From Arsukibacterium tuosuense (GTDB taxonomy: Bacteria; Pseudomonadota; Gammaproteobacteria; Steroidobacterales; GCA-2729495), in NCBI GenBank assembly GCA_945872065.1, contig CAMBYH010000003.1:1-64000 (forward strand): a stretch of 64,000 bases of DNA. The letters run 5' to 3'. The notes under the pieces were generated by a model. It worked only from the letters and a program-made list of their open reading frames with translations. It made no database searches and had not been told where the DNA came from. Position 1 is the stretch's first letter. The number at the start of each line of letters is the position of its first letter. Shown here piece by piece: positions 17,763 to 28,206 of this stretch. Position numbers and translations under genes: made by a program.

Positions 17763-19127
17763 ATGCAGCACGTACATATCCTTGGAGTCTGCGGGACCTT
17801 CATGGGCGGTGTGGCCGTCATCGCCAGGGAAGCCGGTTACCGGGTAACGGGCTCGGATCGCAATATCTACCCGCCGATGAGTGACCAGCTGGCCCGTCTT
17901 GGCGTTGAGTTGATCGAGGGCTATGAGGCAGCCCAGCTTGATCCTGCGCCGGACGTGGTCGTGGTTGGCAATGTCATGACTCGGGGTATGCCGGTCATCG
18001 AGGAACTGCTGAACCGGCGTATTCCCTACATGTCCGGGCCTGAGTGGCTGGCGAATGCAGTCCTGCGCCACCGCTCGGTGATTGGTGTAGCCGGTACTCA
18101 CGGCAAGACCACCACAACCAGTCTGCTGGCATGGATCCTTGAGTGCGCGGGCCGGCGCGCAGGCTTCCTGATCGGCGGTGTGCCGGCGGACTTCGAGTTC
18201 TCGGCCCGCCTGGGGACAGATCCGGTTTTCGTGATCGAAGCCGACGAGTACGACACGGCCTTCTTCGACAAGCGCGCCAAGTTCCTGCTCTACCGTCCCC
18301 AGACGCTGATCGTCAACAACCTGGAATTTGACCACGCGGATATCTATCCCAACCTCGAGGCCATCACCCACCAGTTTCACCAGCTGATCCGGGCTGTCCC
18401 GGCCAATGGCCGGCTGGTCATCCCGGCGGGCGATGCCAATGTGACCGCTCTGCTGCAGCGCGGGTGCTGGACGCCAATGGACACCTTCGGGAGCCGCAGT
18501 GAGGAGGGCGCGGAGTGGGTGGGGATCGAGTCTCCTGCGGGCACGCTGCGCTTGATGCACAAGGGCCAGGAGGTTGGCCGCTGTCAGTGGCAGTTGTCGG
18601 GAGCCCACAATGCCGAGAACGCCGTGGCCGCTTTGCTGGCGGCCCGCGCTGTCGGCGTCGACCCTTCAGTGGCACTGGAGGCTATCGGGCGGTTTCGGGG
18701 CGTCAAGCGCCGTCTGCAGCACCTCGGCGAGTTTGGCGGTGTCCAGGTCTTTGACGATTTTGCCCATCATCCAACCGCGATTCGCAGGACTCTGGAGGGC
18801 ATCCGGCAGCGTGCCGGCGTCCGGCGGGTCATTGCGGTTTTCGAGCCGCGCTCCAACAGCATGAAGCTTGGTATCTACCAGGGGATATTGGGTCCGGCGC
18901 TCGGTGCCGCAGACCAGGCCTGGGTGCTGCGCCCTGCCGGCCTCAAGTGGGATCTGGATGCCGAGTTTCGGTCCGATCCCCGCATCCGGGTTTGCCCGGA
19001 TACCGAAACGATCATTGCCGGCATTGTGGCGGGCAAGCATCCGGGGGACGCTGTGGTGATCATGAGTAACGGCGACTTTCAGGGCATCCATGGTGCGTTG
19101 AGTCAGGCGCTCGGTTCGAGCCCGTGA
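17763..19127 (+). CDS. mpl: UDP-N-acetylmuramate:L-alanyl-gamma-D-glutamyl-meso-DAP ligase
   Basis: Cytoplasmic murein-recycling ligase that reattaches the released tripeptide to UDP-MurNAc. Seen: 454 residues from ATG 17763. N-terminal HVHILGVCGTFMGG; GTHGKTTTTSLLA (about 111-123) for ATP; EADEYDTAFFDKR, typical of Mpl; NLEFDHADI; and DDFAHHPTAI in the C-terminal domain. An upstream in-frame extension to 17337 overlaps the membrane-protein gene and is rejected. The stop overlaps the GTG start of the next gene by four bases (GTGA), which suggests coupling. Its substrate chemistry agrees with the meso-DAP-type MurE at 59130-60620. Confidence 0.95.
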   Translation: MQHVHILGVCGTFMGGVAVIAREAGYRVTGSDRNIYPPMSDQLARLGVELIEGYEAAQLDPAPDVVVVGNVMTRGMPVIEELLNRRIPYMSGPEWLANAVLRHRSVIGVAGTHGKTTTTSLLAWILECAGRRAGFLIGGVPADFEFSARLGTDPVFVIEADEYDTAFFDKRAKFLLYRPQTLIVNNLEFDHADIYPNLEAITHQFHQLIRAVPANGRLVIPAGDANVTALLQRGCWTPMDTFGSRSEEGAEWVGIESPAGTLRLMHKGQEVGRCQWQLSGAHNAENAVAALLAARAVGVDPSVALEAIGRFRGVKRRLQHLGEFGGVQVFDDFAHHPTAIRRTLEGIRQRAGVRRVIAVFEPRSNSMKLGIYQGILGPALGAADQAWVLRPAGLKWDLDAEFRSDPRIRVCPDTETIIAGIVAGKHPGDAVVIMSNGDFQGIHGALSQALGSSP

Positions 19128-19717
19128 CCTTGTCGGCTATTCCCCTGTTCCCATTGAGCACGGTTCTGTTTCCCGATGGTCCCTTGCCCCTGCGCATCTT
19201 CGAGCCGCGCTACCTCGATATGGTCAGTCGCTGCCTGCGGGAGGACTCAGACTTTGGTGTCGTCCTGATCATCGGCGGCGGGGAGACGGGCCCGGTGGAA
19301 ACCAGCACCATTGGTACTTTCGCCCATATCGTCGACTTCCATCAGGGCAGCGACGGCATCCTGGGAATCACGGCCCGGGGGAAACGGCAGTTTCGCCTGC
19401 TTGGGGTTTCCCGCCAGGCAGACGGGCTCTACCTCGGCGATGTTGAGCTGTTGCCGGAACTGCGCCGGCAGGCACTGCCTGAGGAGTTTCGCCCCCTGGC
19501 CACGCTGCTCGCCTCGGTGATCAACGATCTGGGCGGGCTCTACGATGCCATCGACAAGCGCTACGATGACGCCGCCTGGGTCGGCTGCAGGCTGGCAGAG
19601 ATTCTGCCCATGCCGCCTGCCGACAAGCAGCGTTGTCTCGAACTCACGGATCCGCTCAAACTGCTGCAGTTCCTGCGACCCATGCTCCGCCCCTTACGCC
19701 GCGAAAAATCGCCATAG
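19124..19717 (+). CDS. Lon N-terminal-domain (LAN/PUA-like) protein
   Basis: Seen: 197 residues from a GTG overlapping the mpl stop. The opening IPLFPLSTVLFPDGPLPLRIFEPRY is split here as IPLFPLSTVLFPDG then LPLRIFEPRY, the hallmark of the Lon substrate-binding domain. The rest follows the family: DFGVVLI, TIGTFAHI, LGITARGKRQF and a helical C-terminal half. No AAA or protease domain is present. Known: such stand-alone proteins are widespread and their role is not settled. It is probably co-transcribed with mpl and rubredoxin. Confidence 0.85.
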   Translation: MTLSAIPLFPLSTVLFPDGPLPLRIFEPRYLDMVSRCLREDSDFGVVLIIGGGETGPVETSTIGTFAHIVDFHQGSDGILGITARGKRQFRLLGVSRQADGLYLGDVELLPELRRQALPEEFRPLATLLASVINDLGGLYDAIDKRYDDAAWVGCRLAEILPMPPADKQRCLELTDPLKLLQFLRPMLRPLRREKSP

Positions 19718-19731
19718 GAAGCGTTCTCCCG

Positions 19732-19896
19732 ATGAAAACCTACATGTGCCTGATCTGTGGCTATCTTTACGACGAGCGGGCCGGCGCGCCCGATTCCGGG
19801 CTGGCGCCCGGCACGGCCTGGTCCGATGTTCCCCTGTCCTGGCGCTGTCCGGACTGCGGAGCGGGCAAGGAAGATTTCGAGATGGTCGAGGTCTAG
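19732..19896 (+). CDS. Rubredoxin
   Basis: Small iron protein for one-electron transfer. Seen: 54 residues, the classic length. CLIC near the N terminus (Cys6, Cys9) and CPDC (about 39-42) hold the Fe. GYLYDERAG and the acidic DFEMVEV tail fit. The start ATG at 19732 has AGGAAG upstream; a longer frame from 19633 overlaps the preceding gene. The partner reductase is not nearby. The stop codon shares the CTAG at 19893-19896 with the stop of the convergent TraB-family gene. Confidence 0.95.
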   Translation: MKTYMCLICGYLYDERAGAPDSGLAPGTAWSDVPLSWRCPDCGAGKEDFEMVEV

Positions 19897-20819
19897 GGGC
19901 GTTCCACCTGGCTGGCCGCGGGTCGCCCGCCATCAATCTGTCTGGACTGGATGCCCTTCCGCCCCAGCAGGCTTAGCACGCTGTCGGGGCCAACCAGGTG
20001 CAGGGTCCCGACGACGATCAGGTAGTCCTGCGAGTCATCCTTAAGGCCACCGATGACGCGGGCAAAGTTCTCGTTGCGCTGAACAATCAGTGCCCGATAC
20101 ACCTCGGGCTGCTCGCGCACGCTCTCGAGCAGGTCTGCGTCCAGCGTCGCCAAGTCTCCCGTCTTCCACGCGGCGATCATCTCGTCGGCCACCTCGCCCG
20201 CTTCCCGGGCCTCCTCCAGGGTCGTCTGGAGGAAGTTGCGCTGGGCCTCGGATGACAGGTTGTCGAGGGTTCCCAGCTGACTTTCCAGGGTTTCGAGACC
20301 TCGGATCTCCTTACCTTGTTTTCTTGCCTCTGTGGACAGTTTGGCTTCAATGCCCAGGGACTGGTCGAAGCCGAGCTGGGCCAGGCGCAGCTGGGTAACG
20401 GCGAGGGCCGCGTACCAGGGCTCGAAGGGTGCCAGGGAGGACAGGTCCAGTCCCAGTTTGGCCGCTTCCGCCGACGCCGCCCGCCAGGCCTGCGGGCCCA
20501 GCAGTTCCTGCAACTGGCGCCCCTTGCCATCCCTGGCGAGGGCGGCGATGGTCTGGGCACTCACGGCTGGATCGAGATCGTCCATGTCGATCTCCATGAG
20601 CACGATGTCCGCCTCATCAAAGGCTTGCGTGATGGCGGGGGCCAGGGGGTAGTCGGTGGTGCGGAGCAGGTGAATCGAGCCGAGCACCATAATGGTATTG
20701 CGGGTGCCAGTCAGTTCCCACAGGGGCAGGGCAGGCGCGGCCGGCGCCCAAAAGGCCGCTGCCGTGACCAGCATGGCCAAGGCTAGCGAGGCGAGCCCAA
20801 GTCGTGGTGGCAGGACCAT
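19893..20819 (-). CDS. TraB/GumN-family exported protein
   Basis: Seen: 308 residues from ATG 20819, with a signal peptide ending near AAPALP (about residue 33). WELTG, VLGSIHLL and ADIVLMEIDMDD are the first family motifs. LETLESQ and LIVVGTLHLVGPDSVLSLL follow, carrying the conserved GxxH pairs of this putative metalloprotease-like fold. Known: GumN sits in xanthan clusters of Xanthomonas, and the wider TraB group is of uncertain activity. It starts five bases after cpdA on the same strand. No exopolysaccharide genes are near. Confidence 0.85.
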   Translation of the reverse strand: MVLPPRLGLASLALAMLVTAAAFWAPAAPALPLWELTGTRNTIMVLGSIHLLRTTDYPLAPAITQAFDEADIVLMEIDMDDLDPAVSAQTIAALARDGKGRQLQELLGPQAWRAASAEAAKLGLDLSSLAPFEPWYAALAVTQLRLAQLGFDQSLGIEAKLSTEARKQGKEIRGLETLESQLGTLDNLSSEAQRNFLQTTLEEAREAGEVADEMIAAWKTGDLATLDADLLESVREQPEVYRALIVQRNENFARVIGGLKDDSQDYLIVVGTLHLVGPDSVLSLLGRKGIQSRQIDGGRPAASQVERP

Positions 20820-20824
20820 GGCGT

Positions 20825-21580
20825 TCAGGCGACCCAGACTACCGATGTGCTGATGCTGCCATCCCCGTTGAGATCCAGCCACCGGTAGCCCGGCGGGCGA
20901 GTGTCGAGCGCAAAGTGGTCAGATTCCGGCTTGAACTGGGAACAGGTGGAAGGTGTGCTCATCAACCTGACTCCCCGCCGCTCCCGGTCCGAGGCCTGGT
21001 GCACGTGGCCCCAGACGATGCCCCGGACGTGGGCATGCCGGTCGCACACCCGGAAGAACTCGTCCGCGTTGCGCAGCGCCACGCCGTCGAGCCAGCGGCT
21101 GCCCATGGCCACTGGCTGGTGGTGCAGGGCGATCAGGCAGTGGTCTGACGCCCGGCTCGCCAGGGTCCGTTCAAGAAATTCCAGCTCCTGCTCGGCCAGC
21201 ACACCGCCGGCATCATTGCTGGCGAAACTGCTCAGCATCACCAGCGTCCAGTCACCGTGCCGGGCAGCCCCGCAAAACTGGAACGGCGGCTCGGACAGTA
21301 CCTCACGCATCAGGTCGGGGGCGTCATGGTTTCCCGGCAGGCAGTAAACCGGCACACCGAGGTTGCCGGTGAGCGCCCGGAAGCGCTCATAGCCGCCCCG
21401 GGTTTCGTCCTGAACGAGATCACCCGTGGCGAGGATCGCAGCCGGCCGCTGCGGATCGGCCATCGCCTGATTGAGCGTGGCCACCAGCGTGTCATCAGTG
21501 TTCACACCCCGCATCCGAGCCTCCCGGTGCTGGTGGAGGTGGGGGTCGGTGATCTGCAGGATGCGCAGGGGGGGCGGCAT
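20825..21580 (-). CDS. cpdA: 3',5'-cyclic AMP phosphodiesterase / calcineurin-like metallophosphoesterase
   Basis: Seen: 251 residues from ATG 21580, with the full metallophosphoesterase set: TDPHLH (11-16), ATGDLVQD, PGNHD, LHHQP and GHVHQ. Known: CpdA lowers cAMP in the cytoplasm and so tunes CRP-type control. A GTG at 21613 would add 11 residues that do not look conserved. It is followed directly by the TraB-family gene. A crp gene is not in the window. Cyclic AMP as substrate is an inference from family resemblance. Confidence 0.88.
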   Translation of the reverse strand: MPPPLRILQITDPHLHQHREARMRGVNTDDTLVATLNQAMADPQRPAAILATGDLVQDETRGGYERFRALTGNLGVPVYCLPGNHDAPDLMREVLSEPPFQFCGAARHGDWTLVMLSSFASNDAGGVLAEQELEFLERTLASRASDHCLIALHHQPVAMGSRWLDGVALRNADEFFRVCDRHAHVRGIVWGHVHQASDRERRGVRLMSTPSTCSQFKPESDHFALDTRPPGYRWLDLNGDGSISTSVVWVA

Positions 21581-21679
21581 GGGGAGACTATAGCCGGGGC
21601 TTTGACTCGCCACCGAATGCGCTTCGCAGGGGGCGCGCCGGCCTGCAGAGGCAGCGGCGAAAATGCGACGAAGATCGCG

Positions 21680-22399
21680 TTATACGGTGGGCTTTACCGC
21701 GATGACCCCCGCGTGCTCCCGACCCGTCGCACTCTTGGTGCCACCCCGGAGAAACCGGGCCTCGAGCACTTCAAAGCCGGCCTCCCTGCACACCCGCCTG
21801 AGGATGTCAGGGTCCAGGGGATGTATGAATGAGGAGTGCTTCGACGGATCGGTGCCTGCCGGCAGAAGCGAAGGGTAGTTGCTGACAAACCCCGGCCAGG
21901 GGCAACCCTCGCGTTTGCGCCGCTCGTATTCCGGGGCGCTTTGCCACCAGGGCCCCACGTAGGGACTGTCTGTGATCAGGAACGCCCGGCCACCCGGCAG
22001 CAGCCAGTTGAACATCTTGCGAACCGTGATTTCGATATCCCGGGCCAGGAGAAAATGCAGGGCCCGGGCGCAGAGAATTGCGCCGAAGCCCCCGGCCGGA
22101 AAATCGATGTCGGGAAGCCTGGCCGGCTGGCTGCGGAAGCGGGGCCGATCAGCCGGCGGAACGCGCCCGGCGAGTATCTCCAGGTGCCTGGGCTCGAGGT
22201 CACTGGCCAGAATGCGGGCACCCTTCGCCAGCGCCGGCAGCGTCGCCACGCCGTAGGCGCAGCCAATGTCCAGGCACTCAGCCTGCTGCGTCCCGGCGTA
22301 CTCGGTGAATGCCAGCGAGTAGTCGTCCAGCGTCTCGGTCATCCACCCCGTGTTGTTCAGGGTGGGAACCAGACCGGGGACGCTGGACTTGGGCAGCAT
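21680..22399 (-). CDS. Class I SAM-dependent methyltransferase of unknown substrate
   Basis: Seen: 239 residues. ECLDIGCAYGVATLPAL (about 42-58) is the SAM-binding motif I, followed by ASDLEPRHLEIL. FGAILCARALHFLL is motif II/III-like, and LLPGGRAFLITDSPY closes the core. The C-terminal FLRGG and a HAGVIAVKP ending give no substrate clue. It follows ahcY by only four bases, in the minus-strand order metK-ahcY-this gene. Inferred: it is part of the SAM-cycle operon. metF, often found here, is absent. Confidence 0.8.
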   Translation of the reverse strand: MLPKSSVPGLVPTLNNTGWMTETLDDYSLAFTEYAGTQQAECLDIGCAYGVATLPALAKGARILASDLEPRHLEILAGRVPPADRPRFRSQPARLPDIDFPAGGFGAILCARALHFLLARDIEITVRKMFNWLLPGGRAFLITDSPYVGPWWQSAPEYERRKREGCPWPGFVSNYPSLLPAGTDPSKHSSFIHPLDPDILRRVCREAGFEVLEARFLRGGTKSATGREHAGVIAVKPTV

Positions 22400-22403
22400 C
22401 GAC

Positions 22404-23717
22404 TCAGTAGCGGTAGTGGTCCGGCTTGTACGGTCCCTCGACCGGCACCCGCAGGTAGTCCGCCTGCTTCTGGGTCAGGGTGGTCAGTTCCACGCCGATC
22501 TTCTTCAGGTGCAGCCGGGCGACTTTCTCGTCGAGATACTTCGGCAGCACGTAGACCTTCTTCTCGTACTTGGTCGGGTTCTGCCAGAGGTCCATCTGTG
22601 CCAGGACCTGGTTGGTGAAGGACGTCGACATGACAAAGCTCGGGTGGCCCGTGCCGCAGCCCAGGTTAACGAGGCGGCCCTCGGCCAGCAGGATCAGCCG
22701 CTTGCCGTCCGGGAAGATAACGTGGTCCACCTGGGGCTTGATGTTTTCCCACTTGAGCTTGCGCAACGATGCCACGTCGATCTCGCTGTCGAAGTGACCG
22801 ATGTTGCAGACGATAGCCTGATCTTTCATCTTCGCCATATGCTCGTGGTTGATCACGCCGAAATTGCCGGTGGCGCTGACAAAGATATCGGCCTTGGGGG
22901 CGGCCTGTTCCATCGTGACCACGCGGTAGCCTTCCATGGCCGCCTGCAGCGCGTTGATCGGGTCGATTTCCGTGATCCACACCGTGGCACCCAGGCCGCG
23001 CAGCGACTGGGCGCAGCCCTTGCCCACGTCGCCGTAGCCGGCTACCACGGCGATTTTGCCGGCGATCATCACGTCGGTGGCGCGCTTGATGCCGTCCACC
23101 AGGGACTCGCGGCAGCCGTAGAGGTTGTCGAACTTGGACTTGGTGACGGAGTCGTTGACATTGATGGCCGGGCACATCAGCCGGCCTGCAGTCGCCATTT
23201 CGTAGAGGCGGCTGACCCCCGTCGTGGTCTCCTCCGAGATGCCGCGGACGTCTTTCATCAGTTCGGGGTACTTGTCGTGCAGGATGGCGGTGAGGTCACC
23301 GCCGTCATCGAGAATCATGTTGGGCACCCAGCCGTCCGGTCCCCGCACCGTCTGCTCGACGCACCACCAGTACTCTTCCTCCGTCTCGCCCTTCCAGGCG
23401 AATACCGGCACGCCGGCAGCGGCGATGGCCGAGGCGGCATGATCCTGAGTGGAGAAGATGTTGCAGGAGGACCAGCGGACACTGGCCCCCAGCTTGACCA
23501 GGGTTTCGATCAGCACGGCGGTCTGGATCGTCATGTGCAGGCAACCGGCAATCCGGGCGCCCTTCAACGGCTTCGACTTGCCGAACTCCTCGCACAGCGC
23601 CATGAGGCCCGGCATCTCCGTTTCCGCAATGGCGATTTCTTTCCTGCCCCAGGCGGCGAGGCTCATGTCGGCAACGCGGAAGTCGTCCTTGGTGGCCAAA
23701 GCGGGTTTGCTGCTCAT
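22404..23717 (-). CDS. ahcY: Adenosylhomocysteinase
   Basis: Hydrolyses S-adenosylhomocysteine to homocysteine and adenosine, relieving product inhibition of methyltransferases. Seen: 437 residues with [12 protein letters not shown], the catalytic-region [13 protein letters not shown], the NAD-binding [14 protein letters not shown], and the C-terminal PDHYRY ending typical of the family. It is downstream of metK by 58 bases. That gap is too short for an SAH riboswitch, and none was seen. Confidence 0.97.
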   Translation of the reverse strand: MSSKPALATKDDFRVADMSLAAWGRKEIAIAETEMPGLMALCEEFGKSKPLKGARIAGCLHMTIQTAVLIETLVKLGASVRWSSCNIFSTQDHAASAIAAAGVPVFAWKGETEEEYWWCVEQTVRGPDGWVPNMILDDGGDLTAILHDKYPELMKDVRGISEETTTGVSRLYEMATAGRLMCPAINVNDSVTKSKFDNLYGCRESLVDGIKRATDVMIAGKIAVVAGYGDVGKGCAQSLRGLGATVWITEIDPINALQAAMEGYRVVTMEQAAPKADIFVSATGNFGVINHEHMAKMKDQAIVCNIGHFDSEIDVASLRKLKWENIKPQVDHVIFPDGKRLILLAEGRLVNLGCGTGHPSFVMSTSFTNQVLAQMDLWQNPTKYEKKVYVLPKYLDEKVARLHLKKIGVELTTLTQKQADYLRVPVEGPYKPDHYRY

Positions 23718-23775
23718 TGGTGGGTCCTTAGGTTTGGTGCTGTTTATTCAGGTCAGGTGACTGGCGAGTCGGCAG

Positions 23776-24948
23776 CTAGCGCTTCACGCCGGCATCCCGC
23801 TGCAGCGCCTCTGCCTTGTCAGTTCGCTCCCAGGTAAAATTCGGTTCTTCCCGGCCAAAGTGGCCATAGGCCGCCGTGGCCCGGTAGATGGGCCTGTGCA
23901 GATCCAGCATTTCCCGGATGCCGTAGGGCGTCAGGTCGAAGTGCTTGCGGACCAGCTGGTCGAGGCGTTCTTCCCCGAGCTTGCTGGTGCCAAAGGTATC
24001 GACACTGACTGAGGTCGGCTGGGCGACGCCGATGGCGTAGGAAACCTGCACCTCGCAGCGGTCGGCAATGCCGGCGGCGACGATGTTCTTGGCAACATAA
24101 CGGGCGGCATAGGCCGCCGAACGGTCCACCTTGGTCGGGTCCTTGCCGGAGAAGGCTCCACCCCCGTGGCGGGCCATGCCGCCGTAGGTGTCGACGATGA
24201 TCTTGCGACCGGTGAGGCCACAGTCGCCCATGGGCCCGCCGATCTCGAAGGCGCCGGTCGGATTAATATGGATCTTCTCCTTCTTGAGGGAAGCAAACCA
24301 CTTCTTCGCGATGACTGGCTTCAGGATCTCCTCGATCACGGCTTCCCGGAGGTCTTTCTGCTTGATGCCCGGCGCGTGCTGGGTAGACAGTACGACGGCG
24401 TCCAGGCCCACCGGCTTGTGGTCCTCATAGACCACGGTGACCTGGCTCTTGGCGTCAGGCCTGAGCCAGTTGAGCTTGCCCTTGCGGCGGACGTCTGCCT
24501 GGCGCTTCACCAGCCTGTGGGCCAGCGTGATGGGTAAGGGCATGAGCACGTCGGTTTCCCGGGCGGCGTAGCCAAACATCATTCCCTGATCACCGGCACC
24601 CTGTTCCCGCTTCTTCTTCCGGGACACGCCCTGAGCGATATGGGCAGATTGCTTGCCAATGGCATTCAGCACGCCACAGGAGTGGCCGTCGAAGCCCTTG
24701 TCCGAGTGGTCGTAGCCGATCTCGCACACGACCTTGCGCACCAGTGCCTCCAGATCGACCCAGGCATTGGTGGTGATTTCCCCGGAGACCAGCACGAAGC
24801 CTGTCTTGATCAGGGTTTCACATGCCACCCGGGATTCCGGCTCCTGGGCCAGGATGGCATCCAGGATGGCATCGGAAATCTGGTCAGCCATCTTGTCCGG
24901 GTGACCTTCGGAGACGGATTCGGAGGTAAAGAGCTTACGGCTGGCCAT
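23776..24948 (-). CDS. metK: S-adenosylmethionine synthetase
   Basis: Makes SAM from methionine and ATP in the cytoplasm. Seen: 390 residues with [19 protein letters not shown] near the N terminus, [12 protein letters not shown] in the centre and [18 protein letters not shown] in the third domain, all signature segments. The start ATG at 24948 follows a good sigma-70 promoter by about 25 bases of leader. It is the first gene of the metK-ahcY-methyltransferase run. Confidence 0.97.
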   Translation of the reverse strand: MASRKLFTSESVSEGHPDKMADQISDAILDAILAQEPESRVACETLIKTGFVLVSGEITTNAWVDLEALVRKVVCEIGYDHSDKGFDGHSCGVLNAIGKQSAHIAQGVSRKKKREQGAGDQGMMFGYAARETDVLMPLPITLAHRLVKRQADVRRKGKLNWLRPDAKSQVTVVYEDHKPVGLDAVVLSTQHAPGIKQKDLREAVIEEILKPVIAKKWFASLKKEKIHINPTGAFEIGGPMGDCGLTGRKIIVDTYGGMARHGGGAFSGKDPTKVDRSAAYAARYVAKNIVAAGIADRCEVQVSYAIGVAQPTSVSVDTFGTSKLGEERLDQLVRKHFDLTPYGIREMLDLHRPIYRATAAYGHFGREEPNFTWERTDKAEALQRDAGVKR

Positions 24949-24980
24949 GGGATATCCGGTTATGGTTGTTTGGGGCCTGG

Positions 24981-25010
24981 ATTATAGACTCAGGTCCGGC
25001 AGCCTGTCGG
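24981..25010 (-). promoter_or_regulatory. Sigma-70 promoter for metK-ahcY
   Basis: On the minus strand CCGACA (25005-25010) is followed by 18 bases and a perfect TATAAT (24981-24986). The predicted transcript starts near 24974, leaving a leader of about 25 bases, too short for a SAM riboswitch. Confidence 0.65.
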
Positions 25011-25145
25011 TGTCCGGTTTGGCAGTGACATAAGCCGAGGCCCGGCCAACCCGTTGCGGGTCCAGCAGTGTTACGCGACAATGCGCGCCCGCTGCGGGCT
25101 TTCGCGAGCATTCCTCCCCACTCGTCCCGGAGCGCTGGGGGTTTC

Positions 25146-27173
25146 ATGCCAGCCAAAGCCCGAACGACCCGCCCTGCCGCCGCCCGCCGGCAGCTGGCCA
25201 ATGCGATTCGCGTGCTGTCCCTGGATGCCGTCGAGGCCGCCAAATCCGGCCACCCGGGCATGCCCATGGGCATGGCCGACATGGCAGAGGTGCTCTGGAA
25301 CGACTACCTCCGGCACAACCCCGCCAACCCGACCTGGCCCGACCGGGACCGTTTCGTGCTCTCCAACGGGCACGGGTCCATGCTGCTCTATGCCCTCCTG
25401 AATCTGACCGGCTACCCCCTGTCCCTGGACGAGATCCGCCGCTTCCGCCAGCTCGGGTCCCATACCGCCGGTCACCCGGAGCGGGACCTGCACCTCGGCA
25501 TCGAGACCACCACGGGACCCCTGGGCCAGGGCCTGGCCAATGCGGTAGGCATGGCCCTCGCAGAAAAGTTGCTGGCCGCCGAATTCAATCGTCCGGGCTT
25601 CCCCGTGGTCGATCACCACACCTGGGTCTTCCTCGGTGACGGCTGCCTGATGGAGGGCATCTCCCACGAGGCCTGCTCTCTCGCTGGCACTCTGGGCCTC
25701 GGCAAGCTGATCTGCCTCTACGACGACAACGGCATCTCGATCGACGGCCACGTCAAGAACTGGTTTACCGACGACACGCCGGCCCGCTTCCGGGCCTATG
25801 GCTGGCACGTGGTTGCCGAAGTGGACGGTCACAACGCCGACGCCGTGAGCGCTGCGATCGAGGCGGCCCGGAATGAGACCGGCCGGCCGTCGCTGATCTG
25901 CTGCAAGACCGTTATCGGTTGGGGTGCGCCGAACAAACAGGGCACCGAGAAGGTGCATGGTGAGGCCCTCGGCCCCGAGGAGGCCGCCGCGGCCCGCAAG
26001 TTTCTCGGCTGGACCGCGCCGCCCTTCGAAGTGCCGGCCGAGATCCGGGCCGGCTGGGATGCGCTTGCCGTGGGTGCGCGTCTCGAGCAGCAGTGGCAGG
26101 AACTCTTCACTGCTTATGGTAAGGACTACCCGGAGCTTGCCGCCGACTTCAGCCGGCGCATGGCAGGGGAGCTGCCTGCGGCCTGGCCCGCCCATGCTGA
26201 AACTGCGCTGGCGAAGATTGTTACCGACACCGCAGCCAAGGCCACCAGAAAATCCTCGGAAGATGCACTGAACGCCTTTGCACCGGCTCTCCCCGAACTG
26301 TTTGGCGGATCGGCGGACCTGACGGGCTCCAACCTGACCCGCACCAAGGCGGCCGTCACCGTGGGTCCCGGTCACGTCGCCGGCAACTACCTTTCCTGGG
26401 GTGTCCGCGAGTTCGGTATGTCGGCAGCGATGAACGGCATGGCGGCCCACGGTGGCTACATTCCCTTCGGTGGCACCTTCCTGACCTTCTCGGACTACTC
26501 CAGAAATGCGCTGCGCATGGCGGCACTGATGGAACTCCGCTCCATCTTTGTCTTTACCCACGACTCCATCGGTCTGGGGGAAGACGGGCCTACTCACCAG
26601 TCGGTGGAGCAGACCGCCAGCCTGCGCCTCATACCCAACATGCAGGTCTGGCGGCCCTGCGACGCCGTGGAAACCGCGGTCGCCTGGCAGGAGGCCATCG
26701 AGCGGGCCTCGGGCCCCACGAGCCTTGTGCTGACGCGCCAGGCCTTGCCGCCGCAGCCCCGGGACGCTGCCCAGATTGCGGCGATCCGTCGCGGTGGCTA
26801 CGTGCTTCGGGACGCGGCCCGCGTCGACCTGATCCTCATTGCCACCGGATCGGAGGTGGCGCTGGCAGTGGCTGCTGCCGACGTTCTTACTGCACAGGGC
26901 CAAGGCGTGCGGGTGGTTTCCATGCCATGCCCCACGTTATTTGCTGCCCAGGACGCCGCATGGCGGGCCTCGGTACTGCCAGCTGCTGTGACGCGCCGGA
27001 TAGCGATTGAGATGGGCGTAACCGAGACCTGGCATCGCGCTGTGGGCCCGGCCGGCCGGGTCATCGGTATCGACGTCTTTGGCAAGTCAGCCCCCGCCAA
27101 GGACCTGTTTCAGCACTTCGGGTTCACCCCGGAGCGCGTTGTGAAGGAAGCGCTGGAATTGCTCAGCGCATAA
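25146..27173 (+). CDS. tkt: Transketolase
   Basis: Thiamine-diphosphate enzyme of the pentose phosphate pathway. Seen: 675 residues from ATG 25146. [20 protein letters not shown] at the N terminus; the thiamine-diphosphate motif [13 protein letters not shown] with the following [10 protein letters not shown]; the pyrimidine-domain [16 protein letters not shown]; and a C-terminal domain from about 540. A longer frame from 25068 adds residues unlike the family. It heads a same-strand cluster tkt-gap-pgk-glycerate kinase-pyk with short gaps, probably one operon of central carbon metabolism. Confidence 0.96.
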   Translation: MPAKARTTRPAAARRQLANAIRVLSLDAVEAAKSGHPGMPMGMADMAEVLWNDYLRHNPANPTWPDRDRFVLSNGHGSMLLYALLNLTGYPLSLDEIRRFRQLGSHTAGHPERDLHLGIETTTGPLGQGLANAVGMALAEKLLAAEFNRPGFPVVDHHTWVFLGDGCLMEGISHEACSLAGTLGLGKLICLYDDNGISIDGHVKNWFTDDTPARFRAYGWHVVAEVDGHNADAVSAAIEAARNETGRPSLICCKTVIGWGAPNKQGTEKVHGEALGPEEAAAARKFLGWTAPPFEVPAEIRAGWDALAVGARLEQQWQELFTAYGKDYPELAADFSRRMAGELPAAWPAHAETALAKIVTDTAAKATRKSSEDALNAFAPALPELFGGSADLTGSNLTRTKAAVTVGPGHVAGNYLSWGVREFGMSAAMNGMAAHGGYIPFGGTFLTFSDYSRNALRMAALMELRSIFVFTHDSIGLGEDGPTHQSVEQTASLRLIPNMQVWRPCDAVETAVAWQEAIERASGPTSLVLTRQALPPQPRDAAQIAAIRRGGYVLRDAARVDLILIATGSEVALAVAAADVLTAQGQGVRVVSMPCPTLFAAQDAAWRASVLPAAVTRRIAIEMGVTETWHRAVGPAGRVIGIDVFGKSAPAKDLFQHFGFTPERVVKEALELLSA

Positions 27174-27192
27174 GCAGCCAGGAGTCGTTTGC

Positions 27193-28206
27193 ATGCCCGT
27201 TAAAGTTGCCATCAATGGTTACGGCCGCATCGGCCGTAATGTTCTTCGCGCCCTCTACGAGGCAAAGCGCACTGGCGAGATCGCCATCGTGGCGATCAAC
27301 GATCTCGGTGACGCCAATACGAACGCGCACCTGACGCGGCACGATACCGCCCACGGCAAGTTTCCCGGGACCGTGGCCGTCGATGGTGACTGCATGGTGG
27401 TGAACGGCGACAGGATTCGCGTGCTGGCCAAGCGCAATCCCGCGGAGTTGCCCTGGGGTGAACTCGGTGTGGACGTCGTGCTGGAGTGCACGGGCCTCTT
27501 CACGACCAAGGAAAAAGCCTCCGCCCATCTCAAGGCTGGCGCGAAGAAAGTGATCATCTCCGCGCCGGGCGGCAAGGACGTGGATGCCACGATCGTGTAC
27601 GGGGTGAATCACCAGTCGCTGAAGGCAGCCCACACGGTTATCTCCAATGCCTCCTGCACGACCAACTGTCTGGCGCCGCTGGTCAAGCCGCTGCACGAAA
27701 AGCTCGGTTTGGTGCAGGGGTTGATGACCACTATTCACGCGTACACCAATGATCAGGTTCTGACTGACGTGTATCACGAGGATCTGCGGCGGGCCCGTTC
27801 CGCGACTATGTCGATGATCCCCACCAAGACGGGTGCCGCGGCCGCCGTCGGCCTGGTGTTGCCTGAGCTGAATGGCAAGCTGGACGGCTTCGCGATGCGC
27901 GTGCCCACCATCAACGTCTCCGTCGTGGACCTGACCTTCACCGCGTCCCGGCCGACCACCGTGGACGAGGTCAACGGCATTCTCAAGGCGGCCTCCGAGG
28001 GCGAGCTCAAGGGCATCCTTGGTTACAACACCGAGCCACTCGTGTCGGTAGACTTTAACCACGATCCGCGCAGCTCGATTTTCGATGCGACACAGACGCG
28101 AGTCGGTGGCGGCACGCTCGTCAAGGTCTTAAGCTGGTACGACAACGAGTGGGGTTTCTCCAACCGCATGCTCGATACCACCCTCGCACTCATCAAAGCC
28201 AAATGA
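27193..28206 (+). CDS. gap: Glyceraldehyde-3-phosphate dehydrogenase, type I
   Basis: Seen: 337 residues starting [24 protein letters not shown] has the Asp that favours NAD over [13 protein letters not shown] holds catalytic Cys155. HAYTNDQ fits glyceraldehyde-3-phosphate dehydrogenase, where erythrose-4-phosphate dehydrogenases read [19 protein letters not shown] closes the protein. It starts 19 bases after tkt and overlaps pgk by four bases (ATGA), so translation is probably coupled. Confidence 0.96.
   Translation: MPVKVAINGYGRIGRNVLRALYEAKRTGEIAIVAINDLGDANTNAHLTRHDTAHGKFPGTVAVDGDCMVVNGDRIRVLAKRNPAELPWGELGVDVVLECTGLFTTKEKASAHLKAGAKKVIISAPGGKDVDATIVYGVNHQSLKAAHTVISNASCTTNCLAPLVKPLHEKLGLVQGLMTTIHAYTNDQVLTDVYHEDLRRARSATMSMIPTKTGAAAAVGLVLPELNGKLDGFAMRVPTINVSVVDLTFTASRPTTVDEVNGILKAASEGELKGILGYNTEPLVSVDFNHDPRSSIFDATQTRVGGGTLVKVLSWYDNEWGFSNRMLDTTLALIKAK

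Noticed and set aside
23718-23775. SAH riboswitch in front of ahcY
   Set aside because: The gap is 58 bases, shorter than the known motif, and lacks its conserved stems.
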